DNA from: Gammaproteobacteria bacterium
GTDB lineage: Bacteria; Pseudomonadota; Gammaproteobacteria; Steroidobacterales; Steroidobacteraceae
Reading direction: 5' to 3'
Assembly: GCA_028293725.1 (NCBI GenBank)
Contig: JAQGOE010000236.1
Coordinates: forward strand, 1 to 64,000
Length of the DNA: 64,000 nt
Below the pieces are notes generated by a model. That model had not been told where the DNA came from and made no database searches. It was given only the letters and a program-made list of their open reading frames with translations. Both the position numbers and the translations under genes were made by a program. Positions 17,427 to 25,067 of the stretch are shown piece by piece; position 1 is the stretch's first letter, and every line of letters starts with the position of its first letter.

Positions 17427-18233
17427 TCATGCCCGAGACGTCTTCACCATCATTCCAGCAATCTCCTTCAACAGCTTTGCTGCGACGAGTGCTGTCATGT
17501 TGGAGATGTCGCATCGGGGGTTGTATTCCACAATGTCAGCCGCCACGATGGGTTGATCGATGGTATGAATCAAATCAATCACCTGGCGCGTAGACAGGCC
17601 ACCGCACTCGCGATGCCCGACACCAGGCGCAAACGCTGGATCCAGCGCGTCGATATCCATTGAGACGTATACGGGCGTCTGCAGATTTAAAGGTATGTTC
17701 TGGCCGCAACGAGCGGCCTCGATAGTCTCAACGCCGAAACGCTTGAACTGATCGCGATGATGGTCGTTGACAGTGCGCAGGCCTACCTGGATCAGGCGAT
17801 CCGCGAGCCGTTCTTCCATGATCCTGGCAAACGGTGAAGTGTGGGAGCGCGGATTTCCCTGGTACGCATGATAGATGTCCGGGTGTGCATCGATGTGCAG
17901 GATAGTCAGCTTGCCGTGATGCCGACGTACCGCGCGCATGATCGGATGGGTGATGGCATGATCGCCACCCAGGCATATCAACGGATAGCCAGGCTCCATG
18001 GCGCGCGCGACACACTGCTCGATGAGGTCCCACGGATCGCTCGCGTCGTCGAACTGGACATCACCCTGATCCTCGAGCCTTCCAGTGGCACTCAAATCGA
18101 CGCCGGTCTCGCTCCACGATGTATAGGCATCGGAGTAAAACTCGCGGCGGACCAGCGCAGGCGCTTCCGCCGAGCCCTTCACCAGGGAGGAGTTGTCGTC
18201 GTTGGGAATTCCTAACAGTAAAACTCTGCTCAT
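17427..18233 (-). CDS. Arginase/agmatinase-family ureohydrolase
   Basis: This 268-residue protein has the binuclear manganese signature of ureohydrolases: GGDHAITHP, IDAHPDIYHAY and SMDIDALDPAFAPG. These enzymes hydrolyse guanidino compounds (agmatine, arginine, guanidinobutyrate) to urea and an amine. The motif after DPAFAPG reads VGHRECGG instead of the common TGTPxxGG, so the substrate may differ from agmatine. It is divergent from a LysR regulator, with a palindrome between them at 18303-18323. 'Agmatinase' (speB) would be a conventional but unproven label. Confidence 0.88.
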   Translation of the reverse strand: MSRVLLLGIPNDDNSSLVKGSAEAPALVRREFYSDAYTSWSETGVDLSATGRLEDQGDVQFDDASDPWDLIEQCVARAMEPGYPLICLGGDHAITHPIMRAVRRHHGKLTILHIDAHPDIYHAYQGNPRSHTSPFARIMEERLADRLIQVGLRTVNDHHRDQFKRFGVETIEAARCGQNIPLNLQTPVYVSMDIDALDPAFAPGVGHRECGGLSTRQVIDLIHTIDQPIVAADIVEYNPRCDISNMTALVAAKLLKEIAGMMVKTSRA

Positions 18234-18302
18234 GGTCAGTCGCCGGACAGTTGGACATCACTGCTGTATACCCTCATGATGTCTTTCAGGTCTACTTCGA
18301 GA

Positions 18303-18323
18303 ATCTTACCGATACTGTAAGAT
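18303..18323. promoter_or_regulatory. Dyad with 7-bp arms between the divergent ureohydrolase and LysR genes
   Basis: ATCTTAC and GTAAGAT form a perfect inverted repeat around a 7-base spacer, ending 7 bases before the LysR start codon. Its size and place fit a LysR-type autoregulatory operator; the assignment is inference. Confidence 0.55.
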
Positions 18324-18330
18324 AGACTTA

Positions 18331-19224
18331 ATGTTCGATCTCACCCGCCTCCGCTTGCTACGAGAGTTGGCGCACCGTGGCACGATGACCGCCGTGGGCG
18401 CTGCGCTTGGATTGACTTCGTCGGCCGTGTCGCAGCAGTTAGCGACCTTGGAGCGCGAAGCGCGAGTTACTTTGTTCGACCGCGTCGGTCGTCGGGTACG
18501 GCTGACCTCCGAAGGCGAGCGGTTGGTCGCGCACGCTGAAGCCATTTTCCGCGCTGTCGAAATGGCCGAATTGGACCTGCACGCTGCCGGTGAGCGGCCG
18601 AGGGGCGTGATGCAGGTTGCCTGCTTCCCAAGTTTTGCGAAGTCACATCTGCTCCCTGCTGTAGTCCGGGCTCGCGCTCGCCTTCCAGACCTTCGGGTCA
18701 TCATCCACGAGCTCGAAACGCCGGACGCGCTCGAAGCTGTGCGGGACGGGCGCTGCCACGTTGCGCTGACCTTCGCTTACAATTTGGTGCCGAGGCCCGA
18801 CATCGCGGGTCTCGTGTCGCATCCACTGTTAGACGAGCCAGTTCTGTTGGCCTTGCCCGAGTCCTGGCGGCACGTGCGCGGCCGGGTCGGCCTAAAACGT
18901 CTCGCGCAGGAAGATTGGATTGTTGGCTCGCGGCAATCCGATGATCGGTTGCTCGCCGAGCGAGCCTGCGCTCTGGCGGGCTTCGCCCCCCGAATTACCC
19001 ATTTTGTCGATGACTACGATCTCGTTCTGAGGATGGTGTCCGCGGGGCTCGGAGTGGGGTTTGTACCGGAATTGGGATTCGCGTTTCCGAGCGCCGCAGC
19101 TGTAATGGCCCGCTCGGCGGGAGGCGCACCCCTGCGTCGGCGCGTCGCTGCGTCAACGCGCAACGCACTCATGGCCACACCTATGGTGCAGGCCTTACTC
19201 TCGGAGCTGAGCACAACGAGCTGA
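18331..19224 (+). CDS. LysR-family transcriptional regulator
   Basis: This 297-residue protein begins MFDLTRLRLLRELAHRGTMT, followed by a winged helix-turn-helix (AVGAALGLTSSAVSQQLATLEREARVTLFDRVGRRVRLT). A LysR-type effector domain occupies roughly residues 90-290. It is divergent from the ureohydrolase gene with 97 bp between starts, the classical arrangement for a LysR regulator and its target. A palindrome lies just ahead of the start codon. It is likely to control the ureohydrolase in response to a guanidino compound or product; that is inference. Confidence 0.9.
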   Translation: MFDLTRLRLLRELAHRGTMTAVGAALGLTSSAVSQQLATLEREARVTLFDRVGRRVRLTSEGERLVAHAEAIFRAVEMAELDLHAAGERPRGVMQVACFPSFAKSHLLPAVVRARARLPDLRVIIHELETPDALEAVRDGRCHVALTFAYNLVPRPDIAGLVSHPLLDEPVLLALPESWRHVRGRVGLKRLAQEDWIVGSRQSDDRLLAERACALAGFAPRITHFVDDYDLVLRMVSAGLGVGFVPELGFAFPSAAAVMARSAGGAPLRRRVAASTRNALMATPMVQALLSELSTTS

Positions 19225-19239
19225 ACGCATTCGCGTCTA

Positions 19240-19680
19240 TCACCCTGCTCGCTGCCATTCCCAAACCTCACCGTCTTCCGGATGATTGACGGTACCGATC
19301 AATACAAAACCCAGCTTCTTCAGTATCGCTGTCGATGCGCTCTCGCGCGGCAATGTTTGCGCCGTTGCAATGACCTCGGCGTCTGCTTCGCTGGCAATGC
19401 GGAGTAGCTCGCGTGCCATCTGCGTAGCAAAGCCGCGACCTTCATACTCTGGGAAGGCAAAGTAGGCTATCTCTACACGCTTGTTTAGAGGTGGCCCCTT
19501 GAAGCCACAGGAGCCCACACAAACATCGTTTTCCTGCGCAAGATACCCGATCCAGGGCGGCGCAAATCCAACGACGAGATAGAGCTCCCTGTAGGCCAGC
19601 CCCACTTGCGTTGCGAGGTCCGGCAAGCCAGGGATGGCTTGTACAGGCTCCCCAGTCGCTGCAATAGCAATCAGTTTCAT
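19240..19680 (-). CDS. GNAT-family N-acetyltransferase
   Basis: This 146-residue protein shows the acetyl-CoA binding region of the GNAT fold (IAYFAFPEYEGRGFATQMARELLRIA) and the late segment STAILKKLGFVLIGTV. The substrate is not predictable. I prefer the ATG at 19680 (MKLIAIAATGEPVQ), where the family-like sequence begins, to the one at 19731, which would overlap the ohrR promoter region. It is convergent with the upstream LysR gene and divergent from ohrR. Confidence 0.8.
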   Translation of the reverse strand: MKLIAIAATGEPVQAIPGLPDLATQVGLAYRELYLVVGFAPPWIGYLAQENDVCVGSCGFKGPPLNKRVEIAYFAFPEYEGRGFATQMARELLRIASEADAEVIATAQTLPRESASTAILKKLGFVLIGTVNHPEDGEVWEWQRAG

Positions 19681-19745
19681 CGGGCACAAATTGTATCCCT
19701 TGCCGGGGGCGACTTCGCGAAGCGATGCCATGCCAAATATCGCTT

Positions 19746-19758
19746 GCTATTTAATAGC
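19746..19758. promoter_or_regulatory. OhrR-like operator upstream of ohrR
   Basis: GCTATTTAATAGC is a perfect palindrome around a central T, 22 bp before the OhrR start. A related site with the same ATTTAAT core lies before ohr at 20291-20301. Autoregulation by OhrR is inferred from the shared core and from how this regulator family works. Confidence 0.6.
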
Positions 19759-19780
19759 ACGCTATTTATTATCCCGACCT

Positions 19781-20254
19781 ATGAAAGAGACGAAGACAAC
19801 CAGCCCCCGAGCCGCCACAGACCTGGCGGGCCTCGACCAGCAGTTGTGTTTCTCGCTGTACTCGACAGGACTGGCGATGGATAAGGTGTACCGCAAGGTG
19901 CTACGGCCACTGAAGCTCACCTATCCGCAGTACCTGGTAATGCTAGTGCTCTGGGAGGGCGATGGCATAACGGTGACGGCGCTCGGTGACCGACTCTTCC
20001 TGGATTCGGCAACCCTCACCCCGTTGCTCAAGCGCATGGAATCGTCCGGCTTGGTTTCGCGTAAGCGCGCGGCGGAGGACGAGCGGCAGGTCGTCATATC
20101 GCTGACCGTGCGCGGGCGAGCGCTGCGGGAGAAGGCTCGCGACGTTCAGCAGGCGATCTTCAAGGCGGCACAATGCTCAGCGCAGGAATTTACCGAGATC
20201 AAGACGCTACTGGAATCCCTGCGGGCAAAGCTGAGGAGCGCACCCGCCGGTTGA
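19781..20254 (+). CDS. ohrR: MarR-family organic hydroperoxide regulator OhrR
   Basis: This 157-residue winged-helix repressor contains the OhrR-type N-terminus [21 protein letters not shown]; the cysteine in QLCFSLY is the peroxide-sensing residue of the family. [14 protein letters not shown] and [15 protein letters not shown] are typical of the DNA-binding domain. The start at 19781 gives the usual OhrR length; upstream sequence in frame contains the operator. The target ohr lies 86 bp downstream on the same strand. Oxidation by organic hydroperoxides would relieve repression (family knowledge). Confidence 0.92.
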   Translation: MKETKTTSPRAATDLAGLDQQLCFSLYSTGLAMDKVYRKVLRPLKLTYPQYLVMLVLWEGDGITVTALGDRLFLDSATLTPLLKRMESSGLVSRKRAAEDERQVVISLTVRGRALREKARDVQQAIFKAAQCSAQEFTEIKTLLESLRAKLRSAPAG

Positions 20255-20290
20255 AATGCCCAGCGTTTTTCTTAACCCATACATAGCACA

Positions 20291-20301
20291 CGATTTAATC
20301 G
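20291..20301. promoter_or_regulatory. OhrR-like operator upstream of ohr
   Basis: CGATTTAATCG is palindromic apart from the centre and lies 40 bp before the ohr start. It shares ATTTAAT with the site before ohrR. The flanking AGCACA resembles sequence next to proteobacterial OhrR sites. Confidence 0.6.
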
Positions 20302-20340
20302 CTCACTACCTAACTCAGCCGAGTTATCCAGGAGATCACC

Positions 20341-20766
20341 ATGTCAATTGAGAAAGTTCTGTACACGGCCCACGCCAAGGCCACCGGCGGTCGCGATGGC
20401 CGCGCCGTATCCTCCGACAAAGTCCTCGACATCACTCTGGCCACACCACGCGAGCTCGGTGGTGCCGGCGGCGTGGGAACGAATCCAGAACAGTTGTTCG
20501 CGGCGGGCTATTCAGCCTGCTTCCTCGGTGCGCTGAAGTTCGTCGCCGGTCGCGACAAGATCGCCCTACCCGCCAATACGACGATTGAAGGAAGCGTCGG
20601 CATCGGCCCGATCCCCACCGGCTTTGGTATCGAGGTCGAGCTGAAGATCTCGATTCCGGGCATCCCGCACGAGCAGGCCGAGGCACTGGTGCAAAAGGCA
20701 CACATCGTGTGCCCCTACTCCAATGCCACTCGCAACAACATCGATGTCACGCTGACCGTCATCTGA
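20341..20766 (+). CDS. ohr: Organic hydroperoxide resistance protein Ohr
   Basis: This 141-residue OsmC-fold peroxidase reduces organic hydroperoxides with a pair of redox-active cysteines, seen here in [10 protein letters not shown] and [11 protein letters not shown]. The length and the motif [19 protein letters not shown] are standard for Ohr. A strong ribosome site (AGGAG) lies before the ATG. It is controlled by the adjacent OhrR, with an operator-like palindrome at 20291-20301. In the family, lipoylated proteins are the usual reductant. Confidence 0.95.
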   Translation: MSIEKVLYTAHAKATGGRDGRAVSSDKVLDITLATPRELGGAGGVGTNPEQLFAAGYSACFLGALKFVAGRDKIALPANTTIEGSVGIGPIPTGFGIEVELKISIPGIPHEQAEALVQKAHIVCPYSNATRNNIDVTLTVI

Positions 20767-21004
20767 TCAAAGCTCTCGGCTACGACATCACGACCCGACG
20801 TTCTTCGCGCATGGCTCACCGCAGGGGCCGCGCGAGGAACGCGGCTGTCGGTAAGTAACGACGACTGCGGCAAGAGATTGCCGCGCCTTCAGGAAACCTG
20901 TGCACCAGGTCACAAATACAAAAATCGCCCACAGGTTCTCAGGCGCATCTGCCGAAAACTATAAAGGTCCGGGTCTTTAGTCTGATGCGGGGGCGGCTGT
21001 CCAA

Positions 21005-22162
21005 ATGATTACGTACTTGGTAGCGACGCTGCTGGTTGCAGTCAGCGGATTAGCCGTGATGCCGGTATGGCGCAGAGCCGGACGCGTGCACGTCGCTGTC
21101 GCAGGGCAAGCAGGCGCTACCGTGCTGAGGCGGTCAGCCGATATCGCGCTGGACTTGCCAGTCGATCTGCAGCACTTGCCCGCGCCTCCGGTCCTGGAGG
21201 CAGCCCCGATACAGATCCTCGACCGCACCGAGATCTTCAGGCAATTGAGCCAGCTCGCGTTAGGCGTTGCTGAGCTGGGGCATCCGCTGCCCGAGCACGA
21301 TCGAATCGTGGCAGCCGCACTCACTGCGATTGGCGACGCCGCCACGCAACGGAAGTACGCCCCGCGACGCCCGAACCTGTTACCTCAATTGATGCGTGCG
21401 GTGGCCGACGAGGATGTCACGAGGCGGGAGTTAGTTGCCATCATTGCGCGCGATCCGTCGCTGGTTGGCAGCCTGTTGAAAATGGCGAACAGCGCCTACT
21501 ATCGTGTTACGCCCCGACCGATTGAAAGCATCGACCGCGCCATCGTGATGCTCGGGAGCGACGGCCTGCGCTCGTTGATCGCAACCGCGCTGATACAGCC
21601 GATCTTCGAAGTCTCGATGGCCGGAGGATTCCCGCGCTTCCCGGAAGTTGTCTGGCAACACGCCCTGCTCTCAGCCCACGCGGCCATTCCCCATGCGGCC
21701 ATTGTCGAACGAGTGGACCAGTTCGCGGCCGAGTTGCTTTGTCTGGTCTCCGGGCTGGCGGAAATCGTGTTATTCCGTGCGGCGATGGATCACTACACGA
21801 CCTCATCGCGGAAAGGTCAACCCGCGCCCATTGTGATGGCCTCGCTTTTGGCCTCACAGTCCACGACGTTCGCCTGGCAAATTGGTGCCAGTTGGGAGCT
21901 CTCGGAACACATGCTGGTCGCACTCGAGGAGCAGATGGTGGCATCGGACCCGACCACGCCGCTCGGCCGCTCACTGCGCTTCGGCCGCTGCGCGGGTGCG
22001 CTGGCCGTGCTGCGTACCAACTCCGTCATCGATGACGCGACGGCCAGAATCTCGCTGCCAGAGGCCGGCTTGTCCCCCGCACACCTCAGATGCATGTGGC
22101 GGCGGCTGTTGGATAAGCCGGAGGACTCAAAGGCGACCGGGAGAATGGTCTCGCGGAGATAA
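21005..22162 (+). CDS. HDOD-domain signalling protein with N-terminal membrane anchor
   Basis: This 385-residue protein starts with one hydrophobic segment (MITYLVATLLVAVSGLAVM). After a ~100-residue linker comes an HDOD domain (LLPQLMRAVADEDVTRRELVAIIARDPSLVGSLLKMANSAYYRV and SIDRAIVMLGSDGLRSLI). HDOD proteins lack the HD catalytic pair and act in signalling, often with cyclic-di-GMP or two-component systems. No output domain is fused. It is convergent with the GlsB-like gene. The specific pathway is unknown. Confidence 0.85.
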   Translation: MITYLVATLLVAVSGLAVMPVWRRAGRVHVAVAGQAGATVLRRSADIALDLPVDLQHLPAPPVLEAAPIQILDRTEIFRQLSQLALGVAELGHPLPEHDRIVAAALTAIGDAATQRKYAPRRPNLLPQLMRAVADEDVTRRELVAIIARDPSLVGSLLKMANSAYYRVTPRPIESIDRAIVMLGSDGLRSLIATALIQPIFEVSMAGGFPRFPEVVWQHALLSAHAAIPHAAIVERVDQFAAELLCLVSGLAEIVLFRAAMDHYTTSSRKGQPAPIVMASLLASQSTTFAWQIGASWELSEHMLVALEEQMVASDPTTPLGRSLRFGRCAGALAVLRTNSVIDDATARISLPEAGLSPAHLRCMWRRLLDKPEDSKATGRMVSRR

Positions 22163-22186
22163 CCGCCGGAATTCCGTGTCCGGCGG
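22163..22186. terminator. GC-rich hairpin between convergent genes
   Basis: CCGCCGGA and TCCGGCGG form an 8-bp stem with an 8-base loop between the HDOD and GlsB-like stops. No T-run follows, so termination in both directions is plausible but not certain. Confidence 0.5.
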
Positions 22187-22192
22187 CCTCGC

Positions 22193-22447
22193 TCAGACCC
22201 GGCGACGAAAAACAGCGTGGTACACCACCAACACAACCACAGCGCCCACGACCGCAACCAGCATGCTGTAAAGGTTCAGCCCGGTCACACCGGCCGCGCC
22301 GAAAGTCGTGAAGAGCCATCCGCCGACAAAGGCTCCGACAATCCCCAGAACGATGTCCAGCACGACGCCTTCACCGGACTTGTTGACCAGTTTGCTGCCA
22401 ATGAATCCGGCAATGAGTCCGAGAACCAGCCACGCGAGAATCGACAT
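22193..22447 (-). CDS. GlsB/YeaQ/YmgE-family small stress membrane protein
   Basis: This 84-residue protein has three hydrophobic helices with the family pattern (MSILAWLVLGLIAGFIGSKLVN, IVLGIVGAFVGGWLF, and a final helix ending VYHAVFRRR). Members are inner-membrane proteins, once called transglycosylase-associated, and often stress-induced. GGAG precedes the start. No precise function is known. Confidence 0.9.
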   Translation of the reverse strand: MSILAWLVLGLIAGFIGSKLVNKSGEGVVLDIVLGIVGAFVGGWLFTTFGAAGVTGLNLYSMLVAVVGAVVVLVVYHAVFRRRV

Positions 22448-22740
22448 GATGAGTCTCCAGTTAGAAGTGCAGATCGAAACGGTTTGTTTTCATTGACTTG
22501 GCGCCACCGCGCCTCCGCTTTGGCCAGCGTAGCCTTCGACTACGGCCACCACCGTGGCAATAACGGCCACGCCGACGCGTCGTTCCGTGACCTGAGTGAA
22601 TTGGCGCCTTTTTTTAGCCAATGACAATCCGGAACCACCCCGTTTCCGCTCGAATCGCCGCCGATGGGACGCAATTAGAGCCGGTCTATCTCGGCGGGAC
22701 CCTGGCCAGGGCCGGGTCGGCAGACTCGTAAGGGAATCGC

Positions 22741-22980
22741 TCACGCAGTCGCCGTGACCTTCCCGTCACTGTGTCTTCCCGTCAACGTTGCAGCCGCGCG
22801 CAAAACCGCCGCGTCACGCTCACTGCGGACCGAATCGAGCCGTCTCCTGGCTGCCGCAACGATCTCCGGCCGCGCTCGCTCCGGACGGCCGGAATCAAAA
22901 GGCGGCGCCGGGGCATACTCGATCGCCAGTTGTACGGTTTGTGCGAAGTCGACGCCGGCGATCTCCGCCATCACGCTGGC
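22741..22980 (-). pseudogene. 3' fragment of a DJ-1/PfpI-family gene (isonitrile hydratase-like)
   Basis: On the minus strand, from about 22980 to the stop at 22741, the frame matches the C-terminal third of DJ-1/PfpI enzymes of isonitrile hydratase type: VMAEIAGVDFAQTVQLAIEY, then PPFDSGRPERARPEIV. The catalytic Cys region and the N-terminal two thirds are absent. Upstream of about 22980 the same frame is antisense to a regulator fragment and no longer family-like. The break coincides with that of the divergent AraC gene, so one deletion probably removed both 5' ends. Confidence 0.7.
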
Positions 22981-23445
22981 ATCGACCTGTCTCTCGCGCT
23001 GATCGCTGAAGATCTCGGCGAGCAAGTGGCCCGCCGAACCGCGCAACAGTTAGTTGTCTACTACCGGCGTCCCGGCGGGCAATCGCAGTTTTCGGCGCTG
23101 CTGGAGATGGAACGCGCCGACGGCCGCTTTGCAACGCTGCTGGATTACATACGAGGCAACCTGGCGAAGCGACTGAGCGTGACCGATCTGGCCCGACACA
23201 GCTGCATGAGCCCGCGGCACTTCGCGCGCCTGTTCCTGGCTGAAGTGGGTGTCAGTCCGGCCAAGGCAGTAGAGCGATTGCGCGTCGAGACTGCACGCGC
23301 CGCGCTGGAGAGCGGCGCGCAATCCAACCAACTGATCGCGCGGTCCTGCGGATTCGGCAACGCGGAGCGAATGCGGCGTAGTTTTCTGCGCAGCGTTGGC
23401 AGCACGCCGTCAAAACTCAAACACGCCAAAGCTTCGATCCGGTGA
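22975..23445 (+). pseudogene. 3' fragment of a GlxA-type AraC regulator (DJ-1/PfpI sensor lost)
   Basis: Family similarity begins at AGIDLSLALIAEDLGEQVARR (22975). It runs through the end of a PfpI-like sensor (QLVVYYRRPGGQSQFS) into two AraC helix-turn-helices (LAKRLSVTDLARHSCMSPRHFARLF and IARSCGFGNAERMRRSFLR). GlxA-type regulators are normally ~320 residues; about 157 remain. The open frame continues upstream to an ATG at 22771, but that part is antisense to the DJ-1 fragment and not protein-like. It may be dead, or may still give a sensorless DNA-binding protein. Confidence 0.7.
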
Positions 23446-23653
23446 GCCGCAACCCCGGCCCGGCAGGCCGTTGCACGTCCTGACGCTGTTGCGCCGCAGC
23501 ACCAAGCATCCAACGGCGTCACAATTCACACTTTTCGAATACCCGCGTAGGAGCACTCAAGATGTTCCCGCGGCGCGCCGATATCAACTCCGAACCATCG
23601 CACGGAGGGCTCCACACCCAGCCACGGAAAGTACATTAGCCGCAAGATCTACT

Positions 23654-24694
23654 ATGCCAAGCCGCATTCGACGCTGGACGAGCCTTCTGCTCCTTTCCTG
23701 GGCATTAGCCTCCTCCCCGGCACTCGGCGATACCCTGAGCCCGCAAGCGGGTAATACGGCCCCCAATGCCCTGCTGGCGGACTACCGCCGCCCGGCCAAA
23801 CTCCCAGTGCCGCGAAACAACCCCATGACGCCCGATAAAGTGGCGCTGGGCCAAATGCTGTTCTTCGACCCGCGCCTGTCCGGTTCGGGCGCCATTTCCT
23901 GTGCGAGCTGCCACAACCCGGCCCTGGGTTGGGGCGATGCCATGCCCAAGGGCCTGGGTCACATGGGTGGCCGCCTGCGCCGTCATACACCCACCATCCT
24001 GAACGTGGCCTACGGCGAGCCGTACTTCTGGGACGGTCGGGCAGCAACCCTCGAAGAGCAAGCGAAGGGACCGCTGACCTCCGCCGCCGAAATGAACATG
24101 CCCGCCGAGATCGCGGTGACCCGGATACTGTCGATACCCGGTTATGTGGCGGCCTTCGCACATGTATTTCCGGGACAACCGGTGTCGGTGGACACCATCG
24201 CCGCTGCTGTCGCGGCGTACGAGCGTACCGTTGTGTCTACTGCAGCTCCGTTCGACAAGTGGGTGAGCGGCGACGAAGAAGCCATTTCAGCGTCCGCCAA
24301 GCGCGGCTTCGTACTCTTCAATGGCAAGGCGAACTGCGCCACATGTCATGTGGGCTGGCGTATGACCGACGATGGTTTCCACGACATCGGAATCGCAGAT
24401 AACGACCGCGGTCGCGCGGACATCGCCCCGGGCATCGTACAACTCGAACACGCGTTCAAAACGCCCACCTTGCGCAACATCAATCAACGAGCACCCTACA
24501 TGCACGATGGCTCGCTCGCGACGCTGTCGGCGGTCATCGATCACTACGACAATGGGTTCGTGAAGCGCTCGAGTCTGGATACACAGATGCATCCCCTCGG
24601 TCTGACGGCCGACGAGAAGGCGGATCTGCTGGCGCTCATGGATACACTGACCAGTACAGATTCGCCGACCATCCTGCCCGTTCTGCCGCAATGA
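23654..24694 (+). CDS. Di-haem cytochrome c peroxidase (CcpA/MauG family)
   Basis: This 346-residue protein has a Sec signal (MPSRIRRWTSLLLLSWALASSPALG) and two c-type haem motifs, CASCH at 83-87 and CATCH at 228-232. FFDPRLSGSGAISCASCHNP and YMHDGSLATL are typical of bacterial di-haem peroxidases. The family reduces hydrogen peroxide in the periplasm, or in MauG-like branches oxidises protein residues. I chose the ATG at 23654 because the signal peptide begins there. The next gene, a cupredoxin 30 bp downstream, is a plausible electron donor or acceptor, and a chemoreceptor gene follows. Confidence 0.92.
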   Translation: MPSRIRRWTSLLLLSWALASSPALGDTLSPQAGNTAPNALLADYRRPAKLPVPRNNPMTPDKVALGQMLFFDPRLSGSGAISCASCHNPALGWGDAMPKGLGHMGGRLRRHTPTILNVAYGEPYFWDGRAATLEEQAKGPLTSAAEMNMPAEIAVTRILSIPGYVAAFAHVFPGQPVSVDTIAAAVAAYERTVVSTAAPFDKWVSGDEEAISASAKRGFVLFNGKANCATCHVGWRMTDDGFHDIGIADNDRGRADIAPGIVQLEHAFKTPTLRNINQRAPYMHDGSLATLSAVIDHYDNGFVKRSSLDTQMHPLGLTADEKADLLALMDTLTSTDSPTILPVLPQ

Positions 24695-24724
24695 GCCCCT
24701 ACGAGTCGTTGGAGAGATAGACCG

Positions 24725-25045
24725 ATGAAACGCGTTAGTTTTCTTTGCGTAGCCGGTGCGGTGCTGCTGGCTGCGACCGTCCGTGCCGCCGCGCCCGTCA
24801 CAGTGAGCCAGAACAACCTGCAGTTCAGTGTCGAAGAGTTGAGCGTGACCAAGGGTCAGATGGTCGTGTTCGTCAACCAGGACAAGACGGCACACAACAT
24901 CACCGTTACGGGTGAAGGACTGAACTTGAACGGTGGACTGCAGCAGCCGGGCGGGGAGTTTCGTGTACCCTTCGCAAAAACCGGCACCTACCAGGTGAGC
25001 TGCGGTATCCATCCCAAGATGAAGCTGAGTGTGACGGTCAAGTGA
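24725..25045 (+). CDS. Periplasmic cupredoxin (plastocyanin/amicyanin-like)
   Basis: This 106-residue blue-copper-type protein has a signal peptide ([22 protein letters not shown]). The expected type-1 copper ligands are all present: His57 in KTAHNITV, and Cys93, His96 and Met99 in SCGIHPKM. It is a small mobile electron carrier in the periplasm. It lies between the di-haem peroxidase (30 bp upstream) and the cytochrome b561-chemoreceptor fusion (22 bp downstream). This suggests electron exchange with one or both; that is inference. Confidence 0.9.
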   Translation: MKRVSFLCVAGAVLLAATVRAAAPVTVSQNNLQFSVEELSVTKGQMVVFVNQDKTAHNITVTGEGLNLNGGLQQPGGEFRVPFAKTGTYQVSCGIHPKMKLSVTVK

Positions 25046-25067
25046 GGCACTGACCGGCGATTCCGCC

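Noticed and set aside
22490..22744. Possible small gene on the minus strand
   Set aside because: Low-complexity Arg/Ser-rich translation with no ribosome site or signal; adjoins the decayed DJ-1 fragment.
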